From positions 1,240,001-1,304,000 of the forward strand of contig NZ_CP036537.1 of assembly GCF_021184025.1 (NCBI RefSeq): DNA of 64,000 nt, read 5' to 3'. The notes below the pieces were generated by a model. That model did no database searches. It saw nothing but the letters and a program-made list of their open reading frames with translations, and was not told the DNA's origin. Positions 8,174 to 16,775 of this stretch are shown in pieces. The stretch's first letter is position 1. Each line of letters opens with the position of its first letter. Made by a program: the position numbers and the translations under genes. Origin of the DNA: Rhodopseudomonas boonkerdii (GTDB lineage: Bacteria; Pseudomonadota; Alphaproteobacteria; Rhizobiales; Xanthobacteraceae).

Positions 8174-9061
8174 TTACTCGGCGGCCGTCTGGAACGGTCC
8201 GAGCACGCCGAGCGGAATGTCGATCAGGGCATCCGCCAGAACCGTGAAGTCGTGAGCGATCTGGTCGAAGCGGGCTGTGCGTTCGCGCTTGCGTTCGTCC
8301 ATGTAGATCGCGCGGTTCAGCTCGATCTGGACCGCGTGCAGGCCGCTGGCTGGATTGCCGTAATGTTCGGTGATGAAGCCGCCGGCATAGGGTTTGTTGC
8401 GCCCGATCGAATAGCCAAGCCGATGATAAGTGTCTTCCACCACATCGGTGAGCAGTCCGGCGCAACTGGTGCCATAGCGGTCGCCGATCACCACGTCGGG
8501 CCGGCGCGGCTCCTCGCGTGCGATGCCGATGGACGGCATCGAATGGCAATCGACCAGAATGGCCGTACCGAAGGTCTGATAGGCCTTGTTGACCAGGCGG
8601 CGCAGAGCGCGGTGATAGGGTTTGTAGAGGCTTTCGATCCGGTTGAGGGCGTCATCCACATTGAGCCGCTCGCGATAGATCTCGTGGCCGTCGCCGACCA
8701 CCCGAGGAATCGTGCCGAGGCCGCCGGCGACGCGCATGGAGCGCGTGTTGGCGAAACTGGGCAGCCGGCCGGTGAACATCCGCGGATCGAGTTCGTAGGG
8801 CTCGCGATTGACGTCCACATAGGAGCGCGGGAAATGCACGCGCATCACGGGAAAGCCGAGGTCGGCCAAGCCACCGATCAATTCGTCCATGAACGAATCT
8901 TCGGAACGGCGCAGGGTGGCAACGTCGATTCGCGCGGCGTTGAGGAATTCTGCGGGGTAGACCGTGCCGGAGTGAGGCGAATTGAAAATGACCGGCGCCC
9001 GCCATTCGGTGGGTTCGACGATCTCGAAAGGGGGCGACAGCTCACCGTCAGATTGGGTCAT
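8174..9061 (-). CDS. N-formylglutamate amidohydrolase family protein
   Basis: A 295-residue zinc-dependent amidohydrolase. Conserved blocks are VIFNSPHSGTVYP (near residue 25), LVDCHSMPS (about 170) and GGFITEHYG (about 230), with SYVDVNREPYELDPRMF in between. The family includes HutG-type enzymes that release formate from N-formyl-glutamate in histidine breakdown. No hut genes are adjacent, so the in vivo substrate is open. The start MTQSDGE (ATG 9059-9061) is preferred over an extension eight codons longer. It is divergent from cpdR, 288 bases away. Confidence 0.85.
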   Translation of the reverse strand: MTQSDGELSPPFEIVEPTEWRAPVIFNSPHSGTVYPAEFLNAARIDVATLRRSEDSFMDELIGGLADLGFPVMRVHFPRSYVDVNREPYELDPRMFTGRLPSFANTRSMRVAGGLGTIPRVVGDGHEIYRERLNVDDALNRIESLYKPYHRALRRLVNKAYQTFGTAILVDCHSMPSIGIAREEPRRPDVVIGDRYGTSCAGLLTDVVEDTYHRLGYSIGRNKPYAGGFITEHYGNPASGLHAVQIELNRAIYMDERKRERTARFDQIAHDFTVLADALIDIPLGVLGPFQTAAE

Positions 9062-9349
9062 CGTCGCGTTTCGTCCTGCAGGCACGTGCTTCCAAGCCGC
9101 CAGTCTGGCAGAAAACGAGCGATTTGCGAGGTGTCATTGTCGGCAAGGCGCATGAACTGACCGGTGCGCAGCGGAATCCGGTTCCCCATTGACAGCAAAA
9201 GCCATGTTTTGTTGCTCTGAACCGCAATCTGGCGCACCATAATGAAACGCTTATCCACATGTCGGCCGCGCAAACTTCACCCGAAATTTACCAACACTCG
9301 GGCTTAGTAGGCGGAAGCTTTCCTCACTCGGGTTCGACGTCTCAACGCC

Positions 9350-9709
9350 ATGCACAAGATCCTTCTCGCCGAAGACGACAACGACATGCGCCGGTTCCTG
9401 GTGAAGGCGCTGGAAAACGCTGGTTTTCAGGTGTCGCACCACGACAACGGAATGTCAGCCTATCAGAGGCTGCGCGAAGAGCCTTTTGAAATGCTTCTAA
9501 CGGATATCGTGATGCCGGAAATGGACGGCATCGAACTGGCCCGTCGTGCCAGCGAACTCGATCCGGACATCAAGATCATGTTCATCACCGGCTTCGCTGC
9601 CGTGGCGCTGAATTCGGACAGCGAGGCGCCAAAGAACGCCAAGGTTCTGGCGAAGCCCGTGCATCTGCGCGAATTGGTCAGCGAAGTGAACAAGATGCTG
9701 GCCGCCTGA
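9350..9709 (+). CDS. cpdR: CpdR single-domain response regulator
   Basis: A 119-residue receiver domain with no output domain. The acidic pair E8-D9/D10, the phospho-acceptor Asp52 in LLTDIVMPEMDG, Thr in FITGF and Lys in LAKPVHL are all present. This sequence type is CpdR of alphaproteobacteria. When unphosphorylated it primes ClpXP to degrade cell-cycle proteins; phosphorylation through the CckA-ChpT relay switches it off. The protein ends in Leu-Ala-Ala; in Caulobacter the terminal alanines are needed for CpdR's own turnover. It is monocistronic by layout. Confidence 0.93.
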   Translation: MHKILLAEDDNDMRRFLVKALENAGFQVSHHDNGMSAYQRLREEPFEMLLTDIVMPEMDGIELARRASELDPDIKIMFITGFAAVALNSDSEAPKNAKVLAKPVHLRELVSEVNKMLAA

Positions 9710-9757
9710 GTGCTGAAATAATTCTGCAAAAGAGGCCGGGATTGGTACCCCAGCGTC

Positions 9758-9786
9758 CTTGCCTGACCGGACCTTACCCGTTATAG
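9758..9786 (+). promoter_or_regulatory. Promoter of tRNA-Val
   Basis: CTTGCC (9758-9763) and TTATAG (9781-9786) with a 17-base spacer lie 31 bases before the tRNA, followed by a GC-rich stretch. This is a good housekeeping-sigma match. Confidence 0.6.
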
Positions 9787-9816
9787 GGTCCGCATTACCC
9801 GTCACGACCGGTTCTA

Positions 9817-9891
9817 GGGCGCGTAGCTCAGCGGGAGAGCACTTCCTTGACATGGAAGGGGTCACAGGTTCGATCCCTGTCGCGCCCACCA
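9817..9891 (+). tRNA. tRNA-Val (anticodon GAC)
   Basis: A 75-nt cloverleaf. The acceptor stem GGGCGCG pairs with CGCGCCC. The D arm is AGCTCAGCGGGAGAGC. The anticodon stem CTTCC/GGAAG holds the loop TTGACAT with anticodon GAC. The T arm is ACAGGTTCGATCCCTGT. The CCA end is encoded. It reads GUC and GUU valine codons. Confidence 0.97.
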
Positions 9892-9921
9892 TCTGCCCAT
9901 CAGGTCATTCAAATATCCTCC

Positions 9922-9947
9922 AAATCGACCTTCCGAGGTCGATTTTT
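9922..9947 (+). terminator. Rho-independent terminator after tRNA-Val
   Basis: AAATCGACCT pairs with AGGTCGATTT around a TCCG loop, and the 3' arm runs into TTTTT. It lies about 30 bases after the tRNA. Confidence 0.8.
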
Positions 9948-10048
9948 CTCCCATGCAGGGAAGAATGGATGTTCTGTTCCCTTGTCAGTCGTTTTTGTGG
10001 CAGGAGTCGGCTATAGCTGAACTGTCATAAAGTGTTCGACCGGAAGCT

Positions 10049-10852
10049 ATGGCAATCAAGTCCCGGCCCGTCATTGGCGTGATCGGCAACGCCTATCGCA
10101 TCGAGAACAGATTTTCCGTCCAGGCGGCCGGAGAAAATAATCTTCGCGCGGTGGCCGATGTGGCGGGCGCCTTGCCCATAATGTTCGCCGGCGCGCCGGA
10201 TATCACAGATATCGGTGAGGTTCTGGACATCGTCGACGGCATCCTGCTCACCGGTGCCCGCGCCAATGTCCATCCCATCCGCTTCGGCGTGCAGCCCTGT
10301 GTCCGCCATGAGCCCTATGACAACGGGCGGGATGAAGTGGCGCTGACCATGGTGGAGGCCTGCGTGGCCCGTGGTGTGCCGATCTTCGGTATCTGTCGCG
10401 GGCTGCAGGAAATGAACGTCGCCTTTGGCGGCACGCTGCATCCTGAAATTCGCGAATTGCCTGGCCGGATGAATCACCGGATGCCGCGGCTCGAAAATGG
10501 CGAGATTCATCCCGATCCGGCTGTCGTGTTCGCCGATCGTCACGAGGTCCACCTGACCAGCAATGGCACCTTCGCCAGTCTGCTCAAGCGTGAGACCATC
10601 TCAGTCAATTCATTGCATGGCCAAGGGATCGAGATTCCCGGCCGAAGGGTGGTGGTTGAGGGGATAGCCGAAGACGGCACCATTGAAGCGATCCGTATTG
10701 CAGACGCGCCAAGCTTCGCTCTCGGGGTGCAATGGCATGCCGAATACGATCCGCAGACCAATCCGATCAATCGCACACTCTTCCTCGCTTTCGGCGAGGC
10801 TGTCGCGGCGCAAAAACAGCGTCGGAAGATCGGCGTCGCAGCGCCGGCCTGA
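10049..10852 (+). CDS. Class I amidotransferase-fold hydrolase (peptidase C26, PuuD-like)
   Basis: A 267-residue protein of the gamma-glutamyl-hydrolase/PuuD family. The nucleophile Cys116 is in GICRGLQE, and the His-x-Glu pair is in GVQWHAEYDP near residue 234. The N-terminal IGVIGN and the DGILLTGAR segment fit the family. Related enzymes cleave gamma-glutamyl amides such as gamma-glutamyl-GABA in polyamine catabolism. No puu genes are adjacent, so the substrate is unassigned. The next operon downstream is a glutamate/aspartate-type transporter, with a 242-base gap. Confidence 0.82.
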   Translation: MAIKSRPVIGVIGNAYRIENRFSVQAAGENNLRAVADVAGALPIMFAGAPDITDIGEVLDIVDGILLTGARANVHPIRFGVQPCVRHEPYDNGRDEVALTMVEACVARGVPIFGICRGLQEMNVAFGGTLHPEIRELPGRMNHRMPRLENGEIHPDPAVVFADRHEVHLTSNGTFASLLKRETISVNSLHGQGIEIPGRRVVVEGIAEDGTIEAIRIADAPSFALGVQWHAEYDPQTNPINRTLFLAFGEAVAAQKQRRKIGVAAPA

Positions 10853-11003
10853 CTTTCGTAGCAAGATCGTCATCCTGCGACGATCCGCCTGTTAGCGTTC
10901 TGCGTCTTCTGCGGAATGCGCGAGAACCAATCTTCTCGTTTAAACGTATCACTTCCACGCGCGCCCCGGCCAATTCGTCATTTGTCGGGCGGGGCATTTG
11001 CGT

Positions 11004-11020
11004 TTGGCCCCGTTTGTGCA
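11004..11020 (+). promoter_or_regulatory. Candidate sigma-54 promoter for the gltIJKL operon
   Basis: TTGGCCCCGTTTGTGCA has the diagnostic GG, ten bases, GC arrangement and partly matches TGGCAC-N5-TTGCA. It would start transcription about 65 bases before the gltI start codon. No NtrC-type enhancer was seen upstream, so the call is tentative. Confidence 0.35.
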
Positions 11021-11094
11021 AGCATGACGGGCGGACATGCCCGTGTGCTCGGAGGGGGCGACGGTGTGAGACCGGAGTTATGAGGAGAGGGACT

Positions 11095-12009
11095 ATGAAA
11101 CGACTTTTTCTGCTAGGGACCGTGGTTGCGGCCGCTTTCGCGACCCAAGGCTTTGCCAGTGCGCAGGAGCTCACCGGCACGCTCAAAAAAATCAAGGACA
11201 CCGGCGCCATCACCATCGGCTTCCGCGATTCCTCCGTGCCGTTCTCCTATCTCGATGACAATCAGAAGCCCGTCGGCTTTGCCATGGATATCTGTTACAA
11301 GATCGTCGAGGCGGTGAAGAAAGAGCTGAAGAACGACAAGATCGAAGTGAAGCTCAATCCGGTGACATCCGCGACGCGCATTCCGCTCATCGCCAACGGC
11401 ACCGTCGATCTCGAATGCGGCTCCACCACCAATAATGTCGATCGCCAGAAGCAGGTGTCGTTCACCAACACTCACTTCCTTACCGCCAGCCGCTTTGTCT
11501 CCAAGAAGAGCGCCAAGCTCGAGAAGATTGACGATCTGAAGGGCAAGACGGTGGTCTCGACCTCAGGCACCACCAATATCAAGCAGCTCACCGAAGTGAA
11601 TGCCGCGCGCAATCTCGGCATCAACATCGTGCCGGCCAAGGATCATGCCGAGGCGTTCCTGATGGTCGAAACCGACCGTGCCGTCGCCTTCGTAATGGAT
11701 GACATTCTGCTGGCTTCACTCGCCGCCGGCGCGCGCGATCCGAACGCCTATGTCATTTCCAAGGATGCGTTCTCCAAGCCCGAGCCTTACGGCATCATGC
11801 TGCGCAAGGGCGATGACGCATTCAAGAAGGTCGCCGATGCGGCCACCGCCGAACTTTACAAGAGCCCGGAAGGCGCCAAGCTCTACGACAAATGGTTCAT
11901 GCAAAAGATCCCGCCGAAGGGTTTGAACCTCAACGTTCCGATGGGGCCGGAGCAGACTAAGGCATTCGCCAAGCCGTCGGATTCGCCAGATCCGGATGCG
12001 TACCTCTAA
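11095..12009 (+). CDS. gltI: Amino-acid ABC transporter substrate-binding protein (glutamate/aspartate type)
   Basis: A 304-residue periplasmic protein of solute-binding family 3. A Lys-Arg start, hydrophobic core and a cut after Ala-Ser-Ala (near residue 23) form the signal peptide. The mature protein begins with the GTLKKIKDTGAITIGFRDSSVPF type of sequence, followed by ligand-site segments around SATRIPLIANGTVDLECGSTTN. Closest in type to GltI, which binds glutamate and aspartate. ATG at 11095 has GAGGAGAGG upstream; longer in-frame ORFs through the leader are rejected because they lose the signal peptide. It is first in a gltIJKL-type operon, although a palindromic repeat separates it from gltJ. 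Confidence 0.88.
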   Translation: MKRLFLLGTVVAAAFATQGFASAQELTGTLKKIKDTGAITIGFRDSSVPFSYLDDNQKPVGFAMDICYKIVEAVKKELKNDKIEVKLNPVTSATRIPLIANGTVDLECGSTTNNVDRQKQVSFTNTHFLTASRFVSKKSAKLEKIDDLKGKTVVSTSGTTNIKQLTEVNAARNLGINIVPAKDHAEAFLMVETDRAVAFVMDDILLASLAAGARDPNAYVISKDAFSKPEPYGIMLRKGDDAFKKVADAATAELYKSPEGAKLYDKWFMQKIPPKGLNLNVPMGPEQTKAFAKPSDSPDPDAYL

Positions 12010-12021
12010 GCTGCACTCCTA

Positions 12022-12179
12022 ATCTCTCCCCGCTTGCGGGGAGAGATCGTCATTCGCATGCAGAGCATTTGAATGGTGGGTGAGGGGGCTCTCCACACGC
12101 TCTGAGCCCGCGGAGAGTCCCCTCATCCGCCCCGAACTTGCTCCGCGAGCGCGGGCCACCTTCTCTCCGCAGGCGGGGA
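12022..12179. repeat. Intergenic inverted repeat, family D (copy 1)
   Basis: The element begins TCTCTCCCCGCTTGCGGGGAGAGA and ends with ACCTTCTCTCCGCAGGCGGGG, with a GGTGAGGGGGCTCTC segment inside. Copies of the same layout are at 31602-31758 and 34768-34934. It separates gltI from gltJ and may set their expression ratio by stabilising or attenuating the transcript, which is inference. Confidence 0.8.
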
Positions 12180-12235
12180 CGCAATGGCCCGTCCATTGCA
12201 TAGTATTCGACCGGATTGCGTATCGGGGGCGCCGT

Positions 12236-12967
12236 GTGAACTATAATTGGAACTGGGGTATCTTCTGGGAGCAGACGCCGGACGCGACCGGAACCTATTT
12301 CGCGTCCCTGATGAGCGGCCTCAAGATCACGATCATTCTCGCGCTCTCCGCCTGGGCGATCGCCTTCATCCTGGGCTCTCTGATCGGTATCATGCGCAGC
12401 CTGCCGTCGCGCTGGCCGGTCCGCATCGGCAATGCCTATATCGAGCTGTTCCGCAATGTCCCGCTGTTGGTCCAGCTGTTCATCTGGTTCTTCGTGGTTC
12501 CGGAGTTGCTGCCGGGGGAACTCGGCACCTGGGTCAAACAGCTGCGTAACGGCCCGCTTTATTCAGCGATCCTCGGCCTCGGCTTCTACATGTCTTCGCG
12601 CGTCGCAGGTCAGGTGACCGCGGGCATCCAGGCGTTGCCGAAAGGTCAGCGCATGGCCGGCACCGCCATCGGCCTCACCACGGTGCAGACCTATCGATAC
12701 ATCCTGCTGCCGCTTGCCTATCGCATCATCTTTCCGCCGCTGACCTCCGAGTTCCTCAACACCATTAAGAATACCGCGCCGGCGCTGACCATCGGTGTGC
12801 TCGAACTCACGGCCCAGGCGCGTTCGATGCAGGAATTCTCGTTTCAGGTGTTTGAAGCATTCACTGCCGCCGCTGCGATCTATCTCGTACTCAGTGCCGT
12901 CGTCACCATCGCCATGCGCATGATTGAAAAACGCCTGACGATCCCCGGCTTCAACGGGGGGAAGTGA
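12236..12967 (+). CDS. gltJ: Glutamate/aspartate ABC transporter permease GltJ
   Basis: A 243-residue inner-membrane permease. The N-terminus NYNWNWGIF matches the start of GltJ (x-WNWGIF). The chosen GTG at 12236 has GGGGGC just upstream and gives a length close to the 246 residues of the Escherichia coli protein. The permease ELFRNVPLL block and the EAA-type loop (GIQALPKGQRMAGTAIGLT) that docks on the ATPase are present. It ends GFNGGK like GltJ. The next permease starts three bases after its stop. Confidence 0.88.
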   Translation: MNYNWNWGIFWEQTPDATGTYFASLMSGLKITIILALSAWAIAFILGSLIGIMRSLPSRWPVRIGNAYIELFRNVPLLVQLFIWFFVVPELLPGELGTWVKQLRNGPLYSAILGLGFYMSSRVAGQVTAGIQALPKGQRMAGTAIGLTTVQTYRYILLPLAYRIIFPPLTSEFLNTIKNTAPALTIGVLELTAQARSMQEFSFQVFEAFTAAAAIYLVLSAVVTIAMRMIEKRLTIPGFNGGK

Positions 12968-12970
12968 ACG

Positions 12971-13663
12971 ATGTTTGCCAATTTCGATTTCGACGTCATT
13001 CTGCGCAGCCTGCCTTACCTGTTCAAGGAAGGCATGGTGTTCACGCTGACACTGACGGCCATCGCCACGGTGTTTGGTCTGATCCTCGGCACCATCATCG
13101 CGTTGATGCGGCTGTCTTCCAATGCGCTGCTGTCAGGCATCGCCGCAAGCTATGTCAACCTGATGCGCTCGCTCCCGTTGGTGCTGGTGATCTTCCTATT
13201 CTACTTTCTCAGCCCCTATATCGGTCAGTGGATCATTCGCGCCGACCAGCCGATACAGGTCGGCGCCTATACATCCACGATCATCACCTTCACGCTGTTT
13301 GAAGCCGCCTATTTCTCCGAAATCATGCGTGCCGGTATCCAATCGGTGCCCCGGGGGCAGGTGATGGCTGGTTACGCCATCGGCTTCAATTATCGCGAGG
13401 TGATGCGCTTCGTGGTACTGCCGCAGGCGTTTCGCAACATGTTGCCGGTGATCTTCACCCAGACCATCGTGCTGTTTCAGGACACGTCGCTAGTCTATGT
13501 GCTGTCGATCACCGACTTCCTCGGCGCAGCATCCAAGGTCGCGCAGCGCGACGGCCGCCTCACCGAAATGTATCTGTTCGCGGCCGTGGTCTATTTCGCG
13601 ATCAGCTTTACCGCATCGTTTTTCGTGAAGCGCCTGCAAAAGCGCATCAGCATCATCCGCTAG
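12971..13663 (+). CDS. gltK: Glutamate/aspartate ABC transporter permease GltK
   Basis: A 230-residue inner-membrane permease, partner of GltJ. It starts [22 protein letters not shown] and has the [14 protein letters not shown] helix and the ATPase-docking loop [19 protein letters not shown] around residue 125. About five transmembrane helices are visible. The three-base gap from gltJ and 17-base gap to the ATPase gene show one operon. Heterodimeric permease pairs of this type transport polar or acidic amino acids. Confidence 0.88.
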   Translation: MFANFDFDVILRSLPYLFKEGMVFTLTLTAIATVFGLILGTIIALMRLSSNALLSGIAASYVNLMRSLPLVLVIFLFYFLSPYIGQWIIRADQPIQVGAYTSTIITFTLFEAAYFSEIMRAGIQSVPRGQVMAGYAIGFNYREVMRFVVLPQAFRNMLPVIFTQTIVLFQDTSLVYVLSITDFLGAASKVAQRDGRLTEMYLFAAVVYFAISFTASFFVKRLQKRISIIR

Positions 13664-13680
13664 TCAGTACGGTTGCACCC

Positions 13681-14418
13681 ATGCCCATGATTACCATCGA
13701 TAACGTCAGCAAATGGTACAATCCTCAGTTCCAGGTGCTGAAGAACTGCACGACGCAGGTGGAAAAAGGCGAGGTCGTCGTCGTCTGCGGTCCGTCAGGA
13801 TCAGGTAAATCGACCCTCATCAAGACCGTGAATGCGCTGGAGCCGGTGCAGGAAGGCACCATCACGGTGGATGGGCTCGACGTCACCAAGATGAAGAAGG
13901 ATCTGCCGAAACTGCGTTCGCGCGTCGGCATGGTGTTTCAGCATTTCGAATTGTTTCCGCATCTGAAGATCGTCGAAAATCTTTGCCTCGGCCAGACCAT
14001 CGTGCTCGGCCGCAAGGAAGAGGCGGCGCGCAAGAAGGCGATGGCCATGCTGGAGCGCGTCGGGCTGACCGCGCATGCGGAGAAATATCCCGGCCAGCTC
14101 TCCGGCGGCCAGCAGCAGCGTGTCGCTATCGCACGCGCCCTGGTGATGGACCCGATCTGCATGCTGTTCGATGAACCGACCTCGGCGCTGGATCCCGAGA
14201 TGATCAATGAAGTGCTCGACGTCATGGTCGAACTCGCCCGCGAAGGCATGACCATGATGGTGGTGACCCATGAAATGGGCTTCGCGAAAAAGGTTGCGAA
14301 CCGCGTCATCTTCATGGACGCCGGCGAGATCGTCGAGGATGCGCAGAAGGAGGACTTCTTCGGCCATCCGCGCAGCGACCGCGCCCAACAATTCCTGTCG
14401 AAGATCCTCGCGCATTGA
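13681..14418 (+). CDS. gltL: Amino-acid ABC transporter ATP-binding protein GltL
   Basis: A 245-residue ATPase that drives the GltIJK importer on the cytoplasmic face. It has Walker [10 protein letters not shown] (about residue 39), Q-loop FQHFELFPH, signature LSGGQQQR (about 140), Walker [13 protein letters not shown] and switch His in VTHEMGFA. The sequence is a textbook polar-amino-acid transporter ATPase. It is the last gene of the operon; 295 bases follow before the chemoreceptor genes. Confidence 0.9.
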   Translation: MPMITIDNVSKWYNPQFQVLKNCTTQVEKGEVVVVCGPSGSGKSTLIKTVNALEPVQEGTITVDGLDVTKMKKDLPKLRSRVGMVFQHFELFPHLKIVENLCLGQTIVLGRKEEAARKKAMAMLERVGLTAHAEKYPGQLSGGQQQRVAIARALVMDPICMLFDEPTSALDPEMINEVLDVMVELAREGMTMMVVTHEMGFAKKVANRVIFMDAGEIVEDAQKEDFFGHPRSDRAQQFLSKILAH

Positions 14419-14713
14419 AGCTTGCGATTTCATCGTTGGCTGCACGACATTTGTGCAGCGCAGTGGACACTATCACGCGCCACAATTAACGATTGCGTCA
14501 GGAATGCGATGGTACTCCTGAACCCGCGAGAACGGGCCCGCGCGGTTCGCGGCTGATCCCAAGACCTCTCAGGTCATCGTCCTCGCCGGCAACGCGTGCT
14601 CGTTGCTGTCTCAAGTTCTCCGTCGTTTATCGTCTGTTGGGCAACGCCGCCTTCAGCCGTGCAGACTTGGTCTGCGCGCGTGCCGGCTCGTGCCGTTCCG
14701 GGAAGTGAGTGGC

Positions 14714-16744
14714 ATGGTAAAGATCAATCGCGTCGGCAACAAACTGGGTCTGGCCGGATTGATTGGCATCCTGTTGTCGATCGGTGTGGTCGCCAATCAG
14801 ATTCATACGGAGACCGAGATCTCCCACGCCAATCGCCAGGCCGATGTGCAGCAACAGATTGCTGATGGCGCGCGCGAGGCGGATGCGCTGATGCGCAGCA
14901 TGCAGACGGCCAGTCTGAGTCTCCGGATCGCGATCACGACGCCCGAAATGGACAAGAGCATCGCCGAGATCAAGGCTGCGAAGGCGGCGCAGGACAGTAT
15001 CCTGGATGGCAGTATTGCAGCCGCCCATCGCCAGGACAATCGGGACAGTTTCGCGAAGATCAAAACGCTGACGGCATCTTACGTCACGGCCGCGGATGAG
15101 ATCGCAGCTCTGCAGAAGAAGTTGCTCGATCTGTATCGAACGCGCAACGTCGCCGTGCTCGATTGGAACAGACATCTCGAACAGATGCGCCTCTCCACCG
15201 CGGTGAATGAGGCGCAAAGCTGGGCCGATGTCGATAATCAGCTCAAGATCGCCGATAGCGCCGTCAATGCAGTTCAGGCGGCCGCCTGGCGTTACGCCTC
15301 GCTGAACGAAATCGTTCAGAAGGGGCTGATCGTTACCAAGGCAAAGGTGCTGAACGACGCGCTCGCCCGAGCGAGTGTTCTCGAAGATAGCGAGCTGGTG
15401 CAGAATGGCCTCACCCAGCTCAGCGCCGACATGAGGAAATTCATGGCGGCGACTGACGAGGCCATCCAGATCAATGACCAGAAGACCGACATCGTTCGCA
15501 AGAAACTGACGCCGATCGCGGCGTCGGCTGGCGAGCTGGTCTCGGCGGCGGTTGCTTCCGCGAAGATGGCGGTGACCGAAGCCCGCGGCCAGGCTGCAAC
15601 GACCATGGATCGCTCCGTCCAGATCAATCTGGCGCTCGGTTGCGCCGTCGTTGCGATGCTGATCGGATCGATGGTGTTCAGCTTCTTCGGCGTTGCCCGG
15701 CCCATGACTCGCCTCAATGCCGCGATGGGCCGGATGGCCGGCGGCGATCTGGACGTCGTGATTCCGGGTGCGCGGCGCGGCGATGAGATTGGCGACATCG
15801 CCAAGACCGTCTCGGTGATCCGTGACAATGCCGAACGCAAGGCACGCGATGAAGCCGCGGCGCGGGTGGATCAGGACAGCCAGGCCGCAGCAGCGCGCCG
15901 ACATGAAATGGCCGAACTTGCCGATGGCTTCGAGCGGGCGGTCGGCAACATCGTCAATAACGTTTCTTCGGCGTCGTCGCAGCTGGAGGAATCCGCTGGC
16001 AGTCTGACGGCGACCGCCGAACAGGCCAAGCAACTGACTGTCGCCGTTGCCAATGCATCCGACGAAGCTTCCGGCAACGTGCAGGCGGTGGCTTCTTCGA
16101 CGGAGGAAATGTCGTCCTCGATCAACGAGATCAGCCGACAGGTGCAGGAATCCGCCGGGATTGCCGGCTCCGCGGTGGAGCAGGCCCGCAGGACCAACGA
16201 GCGGGTTGCCGAGCTGGCGAAAGCCGCGGCGCGCATTGGAGATGTGGTCGAGCTCATCAACACGATTGCCAGCCAGACCAATCTCCTGGCTCTGAACGCG
16301 ACTATTGAGGCAGCCCGGGCTGGTGACGCCGGGCGTGGTTTTGCGGTTGTCGCGTCTGAGGTAAAGGCGCTTGCCGAGCAGACGGCCAGCGCGACCAGCG
16401 AAATCTCCCACCAGATTTCCGGCATCCAGATGGCGACGCGGGAATCGGTGAATGCGATTGCCGAAATCGGCAACACCATTGGCCGGATGTCCGAGATCGC
16501 GTCGACCATCGCCTCCGCGGTGGAAGAGCAGGGTGCCGCAACCCAGGAAATCGCGCGCAATGTCCAGCAGGCCGCTCAAGGCACCATGCAGGTGAGCGCC
16601 AATATCGCCGATGTCCAGCGCGGAGCCACCGCGACCGGTTCGGCCTCGTCTCAGGTTCTCTCGGCCGCACAATCGCTGTCCAGCGAAAGCGGGAGGCTCA
16701 AGCTCGAAGTCGAAAGATTCCTCGACTCTGTCAGAGCCGCCTAA
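14714..16744 (+). CDS. Methyl-accepting chemotaxis protein (first of a tandem pair)
   Basis: A 676-residue membrane chemoreceptor. TM1 spans about residues 10-30 and TM2 about 303-325, giving a largely helical periplasmic sensor of about 270 residues. A HAMP domain follows, and then the signalling hairpin with the invariant tip around residues 511-557 ([30 protein letters not shown]). The sensor is long for a simple four-helix bundle and could be a helical bimodular type, which is inference. No C-terminal methylesterase-docking pentapeptide is seen. ATG at 14714 has a GGAAGTGAG site; an upstream in-frame extension is rejected. It may respond to an amino acid, given the adjacent transporter. 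Confidence 0.9.
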   Translation: MVKINRVGNKLGLAGLIGILLSIGVVANQIHTETEISHANRQADVQQQIADGAREADALMRSMQTASLSLRIAITTPEMDKSIAEIKAAKAAQDSILDGSIAAAHRQDNRDSFAKIKTLTASYVTAADEIAALQKKLLDLYRTRNVAVLDWNRHLEQMRLSTAVNEAQSWADVDNQLKIADSAVNAVQAAAWRYASLNEIVQKGLIVTKAKVLNDALARASVLEDSELVQNGLTQLSADMRKFMAATDEAIQINDQKTDIVRKKLTPIAASAGELVSAAVASAKMAVTEARGQAATTMDRSVQINLALGCAVVAMLIGSMVFSFFGVARPMTRLNAAMGRMAGGDLDVVIPGARRGDEIGDIAKTVSVIRDNAERKARDEAAARVDQDSQAAAARRHEMAELADGFERAVGNIVNNVSSASSQLEESAGSLTATAEQAKQLTVAVANASDEASGNVQAVASSTEEMSSSINEISRQVQESAGIAGSAVEQARRTNERVAELAKAAARIGDVVELINTIASQTNLLALNATIEAARAGDAGRGFAVVASEVKALAEQTASATSEISHQISGIQMATRESVNAIAEIGNTIGRMSEIASTIASAVEEQGAATQEIARNVQQAAQGTMQVSANIADVQRGATATGSASSQVLSAAQSLSSESGRLKLEVERFLDSVRAA

Positions 16745-16775
16745 CGTTTCGTCGATCCAGTAAGGAATGCCAGCA

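Noticed and set aside
9240..9349. CtrA-binding site in front of cpdR
   Set aside because: Only isolated TTTAC/CTTAG half-sites with the wrong spacing are present.
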